Source: a virus
Strand: one strand, 5' to 3'
Length of the DNA stretch: 44,008 nucleotides
Virus record (IMG/VR): IMGVR_UViG_3300038678_000061
Coordinates: 1-44,008 of that record
In this document: positions 36,173 through 43,314 of the stretch, in pieces
Layout: each line of letters begins with the position of its first letter
Position numbering within the stretch: position 1 is the stretch's first letter
Translations under genes and position numbers: made by a program
The notes under the pieces: model-generated
Databases searched by the model: none
Told to the model about the DNA's origin: nothing
Seen by the model: only the letters and a program-made list of their open reading frames with translations

Positions 36173-37123
36173 ATGATAAGAATTGATGGGGTAAAGGACA
36201 GGCTTGATGCCATAACGCCGAACGCATCGGTATTCTTTGCCAGAGAGCTGGAAGATATCGACTCAGTACTTTACGAAATAAAAAAGAAGGAGCTTGTTTA
36301 TCGTAAGTTTATTCCGGTAAATAGCCGGGTAAATGCTGGAGCTGATACTTACACTTACCGCATGTTCGATAAGGTTGGTACGGCGAAAATCATAGCTGAC
36401 TATGCTGACGATCTTCCAAGGGCCGATGTCGTTGGTAGTGAGTTCACAAGCAGGATCAAGTCACTCGGCACGTCCTTCGGATACAGCACCCAGGAAATAA
36501 GGGCCGCATCTATGAATAATGTTCCCCTTGAAACATGGAAGGCCAGCGCGGCAAGAAGGGCTATTCATGAGCAAGAGTCGGAAATCGCATGGAGAGGCAA
36601 CGATGATTCTAACCTCCCAGGATTCCTGAATAATGTGAACATCCCGATTACTGCGGCCCCGACTGGTTCGGGTGGATTTACTTGGGCGCTTAAAACACCT
36701 GATGAAATCATTGCCGATTTTACTCTTATCATAACTCAGGTGAGGAAGAACTCAAAGAAGAGGTTCAGCGCAGACACGGCACTTTTGCCGATAGATCAAT
36801 GGAATATAATCGCTACGACTAAAGTGAGTACTGCTAGTGATACGACAATCCTTGAATACCTTACCAAGCCCGGCAACTCTTTCGGTTTAAGCACCATCGA
36901 GTCAATACCTGATGAGCTTGAGCTTGCCTTTACCGGCGGCACTGAGGACGGAATGATTGTTTACGAGAATAATAGCGAAGTTCTTGAGCAAATAATATCT
37001 CTTGAGATGATTACTCATCCAGTCGAGCGACGGAACCTTAAATTTAATATCGATATAGAGTCAAGACATGGTGGAACCGTTTTAAGGTATCCCATAGCTT
37101 GCGCTATCATCACAGGTATCTAA
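36173..37123 (+). CDS. Major capsid protein (DUF2184 type)
   Basis: A 316-residue HK97-fold capsid protein matching DUF2184: 'YRKFIPVNSRVNAGADTYTYRMFDKVGTAKIIADYADDLPRADVVGSEFTSRIKSLGTSFGYSTQEIRAASMNNVPLETWKASAARRAIHEQESEIAWRGNDDSNLPGFLN', then 'TLLLP.DQWN', 'ILEYL' and 'LKFNIDIESRHGGTVLRYP'. Ribosome site agaaagcgagg. It is followed by a GC hairpin with a T-rich tail, common behind capsid genes. Confidence 0.93.
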   Translation: MIRIDGVKDRLDAITPNASVFFARELEDIDSVLYEIKKKELVYRKFIPVNSRVNAGADTYTYRMFDKVGTAKIIADYADDLPRADVVGSEFTSRIKSLGTSFGYSTQEIRAASMNNVPLETWKASAARRAIHEQESEIAWRGNDDSNLPGFLNNVNIPITAAPTGSGGFTWALKTPDEIIADFTLIITQVRKNSKKRFSADTALLPIDQWNIIATTKVSTASDTTILEYLTKPGNSFGLSTIESIPDELELAFTGGTEDGMIVYENNSEVLEQIISLEMITHPVERRNLKFNIDIESRHGGTVLRYPIACAIITGI

Positions 37124-37129
37124 AATAGT

Positions 37130-37157
37130 GGCGGGGTAAAACCCGCCTTATTTTATT
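37130..37157 (+). terminator. Weak terminator-like hairpin after the capsid gene
   Basis: Stem GGCGGG/CCCGCC (37130-37135/37142-37147) is followed by TTATTTTATT, an interrupted T run. It could lower downstream transcription relative to capsid mRNA or stabilise its 3' end. Confidence 0.6.
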
Positions 37158-37191
37158 AAGCTGATAACCTAAAATAACAAGGAGAAGACTA

Positions 37192-37608
37192 ATGATTATA
37201 ATTTACGACAAAGCAAATACTCTCAACCTTCCGTACTCCGATAAAGATGGGGCAGTCAATTATAAGATGTTCGTTCCCGGCAGGAATGATGTTGAATCCG
37301 AAATATGGGATGCTATCAAGGAATATAATGAAAAGAATTTTGACCATTATGGTAGATTCCTTGGCCCTGTCAATGAAGAGGCCGCTGGCGATGGGCCTAT
37401 CAATTATGCCGCCCTAAACGTGAAAGAACTATCTGTGCTTATCGAGAACACAATGGATATCGGACAACTTGGAGATATTGAAGCAGCCGAGAAGTCCAGA
37501 GAAAAAGGCGAGCGGAAATCAGTATTGAAAGAGATTGAGAATCAGATTAACAAGCTCGCTGCTTTTGACAAAAAGATCGAAGACGAAAAGGAAAAAGAAA
37601 ATAACTAA
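37192..37608 (+). CDS. Hypothetical head-region protein
   Basis: A 138-residue acidic protein with ribosome site aaggagaagacta. The N-terminal part ('NLPYSDKDGAVNYKMFVPGRNDVESEIWDAIKEYNEKNFDHYGRFLGPV') resembles small proteins seen between capsid and connector genes in this phage group; the C-terminal half is a long charged helix. TAATG overlap with the DUF4054 gene suggests a head or connector role. Confidence 0.62.
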   Translation: MIIIYDKANTLNLPYSDKDGAVNYKMFVPGRNDVESEIWDAIKEYNEKNFDHYGRFLGPVNEEAAGDGPINYAALNVKELSVLIENTMDIGQLGDIEAAEKSREKGERKSVLKEIENQINKLAAFDKKIEDEKEKENN

Positions 37609-37979
37609 TGTCAGACACTACCGCAAAGAATATTGAGCTTATAGCGCCGGAACTTGCCGTCTTCATGTGTCAGAATGGGGATCTTGTCACATTGATTCTC
37701 GAAGACGTAGCCGGTCAAATTTCATCGGCTAAATATGGGTCAAAGGAAGAACGGGCTCAACGGTATCTTGCGGCACATTTTCTGAGCTTGGCGCATCTAT
37801 CAAACCTGGGTCAGGGCGGTAGTGGCCCTGTTGAATCTGAAAAGGTCGGCGATGTTGAAATTAAATATAGCAAGGCCGATTTTGCAGATAAAAGCCGTTA
37901 TGATGAGACACCTTATGGAAGAACCTATATGACCATTAAACGTGGTTGTATAGGCGCTTTCATGACGGTGACTCCGTAA
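37608..37979 (+). CDS. Head-tail connector protein (DUF4054 type)
   Basis: A 123-residue protein fitting DUF4054: 'IELIAPELAVF', 'LILEDVAGQISSAKYGSKEERAQRYLAAHFLSLAHLSN', 'DKSRYDETPYGRTYMTIKRGCIGAFMT'. This helical bundle attaches to the portal as the first neck ring. Overlaps the next gene by one base. Confidence 0.88.
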   Translation: MSDTTAKNIELIAPELAVFMCQNGDLVTLILEDVAGQISSAKYGSKEERAQRYLAAHFLSLAHLSNLGQGGSGPVESEKVGDVEIKYSKADFADKSRYDETPYGRTYMTIKRGCIGAFMTVTP

Positions 37980-38428
37980 TGGCAAAAGTTAAATCACGGG
38001 TAAGGATAAGAGATAGCGATCCAGGATTTAAAAAGTTAAAGAAAAGTCTCAAGGGGCCTGACAGGGTTGATATCGGAGTCTTTGCAAAGCAAGGTAGCGA
38101 TCTTGTAATACAGGCGGCATCTAATGAATTTGGAACGGATCGTATTCCAGAGAGGTCGCATTTAAGGGCAGGAATAGACGAAGGCAAGGAAAAGATAAAT
38201 AGTTTCATTGCCGGTAGCTTCAACCGCATGTTTGCTGGCAGATCGACAAAGATAATTGAACTTGGAAGATTAGGTCTGCTCGGGACGTCTTTAGTGGTTG
38301 AAAAAATAAACAAAGGGCCTTTCGTTCCTAATGCGCCATCAACCCTAAGAGCTAAAAGACCTAAAACAAAGCCTTTGATTAATACCACCAGAATGAGAAA
38401 TTCATATACGCACAGGGTTGTTAAATGA
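37979..38428 (+). CDS. Neck / tail completion protein
   Basis: A 149-residue basic protein from ATG 37979, which overlaps the previous stop. 'RVDIGVFAKQGSD..IQAASNEFGTDRIPERSHLRAGIDEGKEKI' and 'LRAKRPKTKPLINTTRMRNSYTHRVV' are typical of gp10/virion-morphogenesis-type neck proteins (E-F-G-T, I-P-E/A-R-x-F/H-L-R, K-P-L-I-x-T). It should join connector and tail. Confidence 0.8.
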   Translation: MAKVKSRVRIRDSDPGFKKLKKSLKGPDRVDIGVFAKQGSDLVIQAASNEFGTDRIPERSHLRAGIDEGKEKINSFIAGSFNRMFAGRSTKIIELGRLGLLGTSLVVEKINKGPFVPNAPSTLRAKRPKTKPLINTTRMRNSYTHRVVK

Positions 38429-38757
38429 GCTTGCTTTTAAACGAGACTATCGGAATAAAGAGAGAAGGATCCGGAGGCGACTATGTGGGTGGATATTATG
38501 TCCCTGACACATTATCAAACACTACAGCAAAAGCTAACATCCAGCCACTTGGTGGAAGTGATTTATTGCAACTTGCCGAATCAGACAGACTGAAAGAGCC
38601 TTTGAGGTTTTATACAGGAATTGAATTACAAGAGAATGATCTAGTGACAAGGGCGCTCAATGGGCGTCAATACGAGATACAGAAGCTTGGCAATTGGTCA
38701 GTTTTCGGAAGGTTGAGGCACTATAAGGCCATAGGTCTATTGGTTGATGCACAATAA
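38425..38757 (+). CDS. Head closure-like protein
   Basis: A 110-residue beta-rich protein ('ETIGIKREGSGGDYVGGYYVPDTLSNTTAKANIQPLGGSDLLQLAESDRLKEPLRFYTGIELQENDLVTRALNGRQYEIQKLGNWS...HYKAIGLLVD'), the pattern of phage head-tail adaptors/stoppers. Overlaps its upstream neighbour by four bases. Confidence 0.75.
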   Translation: MSLLLNETIGIKREGSGGDYVGGYYVPDTLSNTTAKANIQPLGGSDLLQLAESDRLKEPLRFYTGIELQENDLVTRALNGRQYEIQKLGNWSVFGRLRHYKAIGLLVDAQ

Positions 38758-38785
38758 AACCGTATACGGCAGATAAGGCGCATTC

Positions 38786-39346
38786 ATGGGGCAATATAGA
38801 TTAAGCGAGGCAACTGAAAAGGCAATATTTGATTTTGTGGTTGCTGCGTCTGGCTTCGATAATGATAGGGTCCTATGGGATAAGCAAAGCGTTGTTGCTC
38901 CAAGGAAAGGCGTTAAACCGTCATTGGGATATATCACTTTAAATATTTCGGCAGGACCTTCTTCTCAGGGAACGCCGGAGTTGAACTATAAAGAACTTGA
39001 TACTTTTGAAAAGCCTTTCCGTAGAGCCTTTACGGTCACAATAAATGTTATCTCAAACTTGGCTTGGTTATCAGATGCACAGAAAATAGCAGATTCAATT
39101 CATCTTGACGGCAAAAGAGGCATTTTAACAGCCGCCGGAGTCTCGGTTCTTGATAGCGGCCCTGTTTTAGATATAAGCGAATTACTTGATACAAAATTTG
39201 AAGGACGGGCAACAGTTGATTTATTTATGTCTGATTGTGTAGTTAGAGAAGAGGTTATTGGTGAGGTTGCAAAGGTTGGCATCACTGGAACAATTGGTGA
39301 TATAGAAGATCCAGCATTAGAAACAGAATTAATTATTCCAGAATAA
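38786..39346 (+). CDS. Neck terminator protein (gp12-like)
   Basis: A 186-residue protein ('FDFVVAASGFDNDRVLWDKQSVVAPRKGVKPSLGYITLNISAG', 'RRAFTVTINVISNLAWLSDAQKIADSIHLDGKRGILTAAGVSVLDSGPVLDIS..LDTKFEGRATVDLFM') that fits the neck/tail terminator family found before sheath genes in this group. It lacks a strong ribosome site. It should cap the tail tube at the head end. Confidence 0.78.
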   Translation: MGQYRLSEATEKAIFDFVVAASGFDNDRVLWDKQSVVAPRKGVKPSLGYITLNISAGPSSQGTPELNYKELDTFEKPFRRAFTVTINVISNLAWLSDAQKIADSIHLDGKRGILTAAGVSVLDSGPVLDISELLDTKFEGRATVDLFMSDCVVREEVIGEVAKVGITGTIGDIEDPALETELIIPE

Positions 39347-39361
39347 AATGGAGGTTTGAAG

Positions 39362-40693
39362 ATGGGAACAGAAATAAAAGATATTGTTGTTATCAATATA
39401 ACAAGAGAAACGGCAAAGATAACAAGGGTTGGGTTCGGAACGCCGATGGTGTTCGGTATTCATACAAAGTTTGCTGAAGACTATCGGACATATACGAGCA
39501 TTCAGGGAGTCGGTGAAGACTTCGACATTACGGATGAAGAGTATATTGCCGCGAACGCTCTATTCAGTCAGGAGCTAAGCCCTGAAAGTATCGTTATCGG
39601 GAAGAGGGCTGCTAATGCCGCTCAGAGTGATGTTGTTACAGTTTCAAACGTGCAAGACACTATCACTTATACCGACACGATAAACGGGACGGCTTTTGAC
39701 TTCCTTTCCGATGGCACAGCAACAAACCTTGAAATAGCGGATGGCTTGGTGACTGCTATTAACTTGGGGGCTGAGCCAGTGACGGCAACGGATAATGTTG
39801 ATGGAACCTATGACGTTGACGCTGATGAAGCTGGAGAGGCTTTTACCCATGTGGTGAGTGATGACGGAGTGGGCGATGGGCTTACAAACGTGCCTACGAT
39901 TGACAATGTAAGTGTTGCCTCAGAGCTTTTAGCCTTGGAGCAGTCTTTTAACGATTGGTATTTCCTTATTAACACAAGGAGATCAACTGAGGCCGAACAA
40001 CTTCAAGACATAACGCAATCAGCGTCATTCATTGAACCTCGTTTGAAAATGTATTTTTACGCACTCGATCAAGCAAGTATGTTGACGGCAGTAACAACCG
40101 ATATCGGGAACGTACTGAAGGCCCTTTCATACAATAGAACGGCTGGAATGTATTCAGATGATCAGGCACTATATCCAGAATGTGCATGGATTGGAAGGGT
40201 CGCACCGGAAACGCCTGGGAGCGTTACATGGAAATTCTGGCAGCTTGCAGGGATCACACCTGATAACTTATCATCGAATGATATAACGAATCTCAAGGCC
40301 GCGAATCTCAACTTCTTTGAAGCTGTTGCGGGGGCTAATATCATATCTTCTGAAGCCAAGGTTGCAAGTGGTGAATTTATCGACACTATAAGAGGTTCAG
40401 ATAAGTTAGCAACAAGAATGGCAGAGAGGATCTTTGTAACATTGGTAAATGCTAAGAAAGTTCCGCTCACAAATGACGGCGGGGCAACTATCGAAAACGA
40501 TATGAGAGCAGAATTGCAAATATCTGTTGATGATGGCTTTTTAGTTGGAGATTCTATAATCGTAACAGTGCCGGATGCAAGCACCCTATCCCCAGCTGAT
40601 AAATCAGAGAGATTCTATTCAGACATAACATTTTCAGGTGATTTCCAGGGCGCTGCTCATAAGGTCGGAATCGCCGGAACATTATCAGAATAA
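39362..40693 (+). CDS. Tail sheath protein (DUF3383 type) with inserted domain
   Basis: A 443-residue sheath protein from ATG 39362 (ribosome site GGAGG at 39350). DUF3383 marks: 'ITRVGFGTPMVFG', 'RTYTSIQGVGEDFDITDEEYIAANALFSQELSPESIVIGKR', 'NDWYFLINTRRSTEAEQLQDITQSASFIEPRLKMYFYAL', 'YPECAWIGRVAPETPGSVTWKFWQLAGITPD'. Residues about 88-172 are an extra domain ('TINGTAFDF...ATNLEIADGLVTAINLGAEPVTATDN...DVDADEAGEAFTHV') like that of the cement protein at 35368, probably exposed on the sheath surface. This gene shows the tail is contractile. Confidence 0.92.
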   Translation: MGTEIKDIVVINITRETAKITRVGFGTPMVFGIHTKFAEDYRTYTSIQGVGEDFDITDEEYIAANALFSQELSPESIVIGKRAANAAQSDVVTVSNVQDTITYTDTINGTAFDFLSDGTATNLEIADGLVTAINLGAEPVTATDNVDGTYDVDADEAGEAFTHVVSDDGVGDGLTNVPTIDNVSVASELLALEQSFNDWYFLINTRRSTEAEQLQDITQSASFIEPRLKMYFYALDQASMLTAVTTDIGNVLKALSYNRTAGMYSDDQALYPECAWIGRVAPETPGSVTWKFWQLAGITPDNLSSNDITNLKAANLNFFEAVAGANIISSEAKVASGEFIDTIRGSDKLATRMAERIFVTLVNAKKVPLTNDGGATIENDMRAELQISVDDGFLVGDSIIVTVPDASTLSPADKSERFYSDITFSGDFQGAAHKVGIAGTLSE

Positions 40694-40705
40694 AGGAGGT
40701 TTGAA

Positions 40706-41098
40706 ATGTCAAAATCATATAGTCCCGGAGATGTATCTCTGATTATAGGCGGATCGATTGTAAAGTTCGATTCCGTCACGGTTGAGAGGAATGAAGACAA
40801 AAACACGATGACCGTTGGAACTCAAGGGGAGGTTACAAGAACAAAGAACTTGAGCAACCTGGCAACGATCACAGTCGTCTTGCCTCAGTCATCGTCTAAT
40901 AATGCGACATTGAGTGCATTCGAAGTTGCCAACAGCATTGTTCCCATATTGGTCAAAGATAATGGAGGTCTTTCATTGCATACAATGCCAGAGGGTGTCA
41001 TTACCGGCGTTCCTGGTTCAGAATATGGGAAAGAAGTAACAGACAGAACATGGATATTCCAAGGCGACTTGCCGGTTAATGTGATCGGCGGAAATTAA
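40706..41098 (+). CDS. Tail tube protein (DUF3277 type)
   Basis: A 130-residue protein: 'YSPGDVSLIIGGSIVKFDSVTVERNEDKNTMTVGTQGEVTRTKNLSNLATITVVLPQSSSNNATLSAF' and 'GVPGSEYGKEVTDRTWIFQGD'. This is the DUF3277 tube protein pattern that follows DUF3383 sheaths. Ribosome site aaaggaggtttga, nearly the same as that of the sheath gene. Confidence 0.92.
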   Translation: MSKSYSPGDVSLIIGGSIVKFDSVTVERNEDKNTMTVGTQGEVTRTKNLSNLATITVVLPQSSSNNATLSAFEVANSIVPILVKDNGGLSLHTMPEGVITGVPGSEYGKEVTDRTWIFQGDLPVNVIGGN

Positions 41099-41120
41099 AC
41101 TTTAATAGGAGACTAAGTAA

Positions 41121-41588
41121 ATGGGGAAAGAGACCACTTCCAAAACTATTGACGGAGAAGAATATACGTTCCATCAACTCGGAGCGGTTAAATCAAACAA
41201 GCTCTTGTGGAGGCTCAAAAGAATTGTTGGGCCTTCACTTGCAGCACTACTCAACGGGGCAGAAAAAGACAAAGGGAAAGGCAAAGGGCTTGAGTCTATA
41301 TTGAACTCTAAAGTTGATTTTGAAGAAATCCTTAATGGATTTTACGAAAGAGCAACGGAAGCCGAAGTTGAATATGTTACATCAACGCTATTGAGCCAAG
41401 TCATGCACAGCGGAGATGGCGCTTTAGACGATAACGGTAAAATTGATAAGCATTTCACCGGGGCATTGTCAAGGATGTATAAGGTTCTATGGGAAGCCCT
41501 AAAGCATGAGTATTCTGATTTTTTGGGAGAAAGTGGTATCGTCGCCAATTTAAGCAAAAGTGTTCAGGCTGGCAACCCAAAGAAATAA
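41121..41588 (+). CDS. Tail assembly chaperone, short form
   Basis: A 155-residue helical protein between tube and tape measure, the position of the gpG-type chaperone: 'DGEEYTFHQLGAVKSNKLLWRLKRIVGPSLAALLNGA' and 'EYVTSTLLSQVMHSGDGALDDNGKIDKHFTGALSRMYKVLWEALKHEYSDFLGE'. It ends at TAA 41586-41588 just after a slippery heptamer, allowing an extended form by -1 frameshifting. It binds the tape measure during tail assembly and is absent from virions in known cases. Confidence 0.88.
   Translation: MGKETTSKTIDGEEYTFHQLGAVKSNKLLWRLKRIVGPSLAALLNGAEKDKGKGKGLESILNSKVDFEEILNGFYERATEAEVEYVTSTLLSQVMHSGDGALDDNGKIDKHFTGALSRMYKVLWEALKHEYSDFLGESGIVANLSKSVQAGNPKK
41576..41582 (+). promoter_or_regulatory. Programmed -1 frameshift slippery site CCCAAAG
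   Basis: C CCA AAG in the zero frame fits X-XXY-YYZ exactly and lies one codon before the stop of the short chaperone. Slipping by -1 enters an open frame that runs to 41752. Confidence 0.88.
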
Positions 41589-41752
41589 ATATCGATTGGT
41601 TTATATGGCGCATAATACGCGCTGGCGATGCCACATTACACGAAATAGAAACACATTGGTCGCTTAATGATGTAGCCGATGCTCATGAATCTCTCGATAT
41701 AGAGATGGATTCAGACGAATACCAAAGACGCAATCCGCCAAAGGGGAAGTAA
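41582..41752 (+). CDS. Tail assembly chaperone, frameshift extension (T part)
   Basis: After -1 slippage the frame reads about 56 codons: 'EINIDWFIWRIIRAGDATLHEIETHWSLNDVADAHESLDIEMDSDEYQRRN' and stops at TAA 41750-41752, overlapping the tape measure ATG. It has no start codon or ribosome site of its own. The fused gpGT-type protein of about 211 residues is expected at a minor level. 'HWSLNDVADAHE' is typical of such T extensions. Confidence 0.85.
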   Translation, partial: EINIDWFIWRIIRAGDATLHEIETHWSLNDVADAHESLDIEMDSDEYQRRNPPKGK

Positions 41753-43314
41753 TGGGAGTACAAGTTAGAGACATATTTGTTACCCTTGGTTTTGATGTTG
41801 ATAACAAAGACCTTGATAATCTTGACCGCTCTTTGATGAATATTCAAAAGGGCGTTAGGAATATGTCTATTCTTTTTGCGGGTGCCTCAATTGCCGTCGG
41901 TGGTTTTTTAAAAGCTGCAGGCGAATTCGAGCAAGTCGAAGTTGCTTTCGAAACTATGCTTGGCAGTGCTGATAAAGCGAAAGAACTTTTAAAAGACATT
42001 ACAGATTTCGCACGAAAAACCCCTTTCAGTTTGACCGGAATCGTCGATTCATCAAAACAACTTCTCGCCTTTGGAATAGAGCAAGAGAAAATCATTGAAA
42101 CAATGACATCTCTCGGCAATATTGCGGCGGGGGTGGGCCGAGATAAGTTGCCGACGCTTGTTCGGGCTTTCGGGAAGATACGAACAAAAGGAAAGGCAAC
42201 AATGGAAGAGTTGAATATGTTGCTTGAAGCTGGCGTTCCTATCCTTGACGAACTGGCAAAGAATTATGGCGTTTCGACGGCAGAATTATTCAAGATGATT
42301 TCAGCAGGGAAGGTTGGGTTTGATGATGTAGATGCCGCATTAAAGAATCTATCATCTGGAAGTGGGAAATTTGCCAATTTGATGATAAAGCAAAGTAAAA
42401 CTTTTTTTGGTGTACTTTCAAATCTTAAAGATTTTATCATTATCAATGCAATCGCAATCGGTAAAGAGCTTTTGCCACAAGCCAAAGCACTGGCAAATTC
42501 AATTATAAATATTCTTGAAGCTAATCGAAAGCTTATAAAGGGTCGATTTGTCAAGTTCTTCAAAAGCCTTGCCGTTGCAATGGGCCTTATATTCAAGGCC
42601 GGTTTAGCGGTTGCCGAGGGGATTATAAATATAACGGACGCATTCGGGGGCTTGGGCGAGGTTATAAAAGGCGTTGTAATTGCGATGCTTGCTTTCACAG
42701 GGATTCAAGTCTTGTCGGCAATAGGGTCTATTACTACAGCTATTTTTGGTCTTGTTAAGGGAATGAAAACCTTAAAAATTGCAATGATAGCAACGCAAGC
42801 GTCGGCGCTTTTAATGCCGATATTGATCGGGGCGGCAGTTATTGCTCTTGGATTAATCATTGAAGATATAATTGGATTCTTTAGAGGCAAGGATTCAATC
42901 ACCGGATTGATTGTTGATGCCTTTGAAAAGAAGTTGCCTGATGCGTTTCTTGCCACAAAAGCGGCTTTATTTGCTATTAAGGAAACAGTTGGAATTGTCA
43001 TTGACGAATTCAAGTTATTGTTCGGATTCTTAAATGAATTCCTGATATTAAACCCACTTAAAGCAATCAAGGATTTTGACTTAGAAGGCGCGGCAAACTT
43101 TATATTTGGGAATGCGCCAACCCCCGCAACGGCTCCGGCTGGTGGTGGGTCACAAAGCAATCAGATTAGTATCAGCGCGCCCGTAACCGTGACAGTCCCC
43201 CCTGGCACTCCGGCTGAATTAGTCGGGGAATCCATAACCGAAGGCGTGGAGAGAGTATTCGGCGGCATGATCAGGCAAGCATCAAGAGCAACTGAACCGG
43301 TAACGGAGTTTTAA
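41752..43314 (+). CDS. Tape measure protein
   Basis: A 520-residue protein with the tape-measure domain in its first third: 'FAGASIAVGGFLKAAGEFEQVEVAFETMLGSADKAKELLKDITDFARKTPFSLTGIVDSSKQLLAFG', 'MTSLGNIAAGVG', 'RTKGKATMEELNMLLEAGVPILDELAKNYG'. Hydrophobic stretches follow (about 260-380), then a Gly/Pro-rich end. At 520 residues it predicts a short tail. Start overlaps the chaperone extension stop; its own stop overlaps the Dit-like gene start. Confidence 0.93.
   Translation: MGVQVRDIFVTLGFDVDNKDLDNLDRSLMNIQKGVRNMSILFAGASIAVGGFLKAAGEFEQVEVAFETMLGSADKAKELLKDITDFARKTPFSLTGIVDSSKQLLAFGIEQEKIIETMTSLGNIAAGVGRDKLPTLVRAFGKIRTKGKATMEELNMLLEAGVPILDELAKNYGVSTAELFKMISAGKVGFDDVDAALKNLSSGSGKFANLMIKQSKTFFGVLSNLKDFIIINAIAIGKELLPQAKALANSIINILEANRKLIKGRFVKFFKSLAVAMGLIFKAGLAVAEGIINITDAFGGLGEVIKGVVIAMLAFTGIQVLSAIGSITTAIFGLVKGMKTLKIAMIATQASALLMPILIGAAVIALGLIIEDIIGFFRGKDSITGLIVDAFEKKLPDAFLATKAALFAIKETVGIVIDEFKLLFGFLNEFLILNPLKAIKDFDLEGAANFIFGNAPTPATAPAGGGSQSNQISISAPVTVTVPPGTPAELVGESITEGVERVFGGMIRQASRATEPVTEF

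Noticed and set aside
41121-41752. Frameshift as sequencing error in the chaperone gene
   Set aside because: The slippery heptamer is canonical and in phase, and the arrangement is the conserved one for tail chaperones.
42264-43160. Long minus-strand open frames opposite the tape measure gene
   Set aside because: They are antisense shadows of a strongly coding + strand gene, without ribosome sites or domain patterns.
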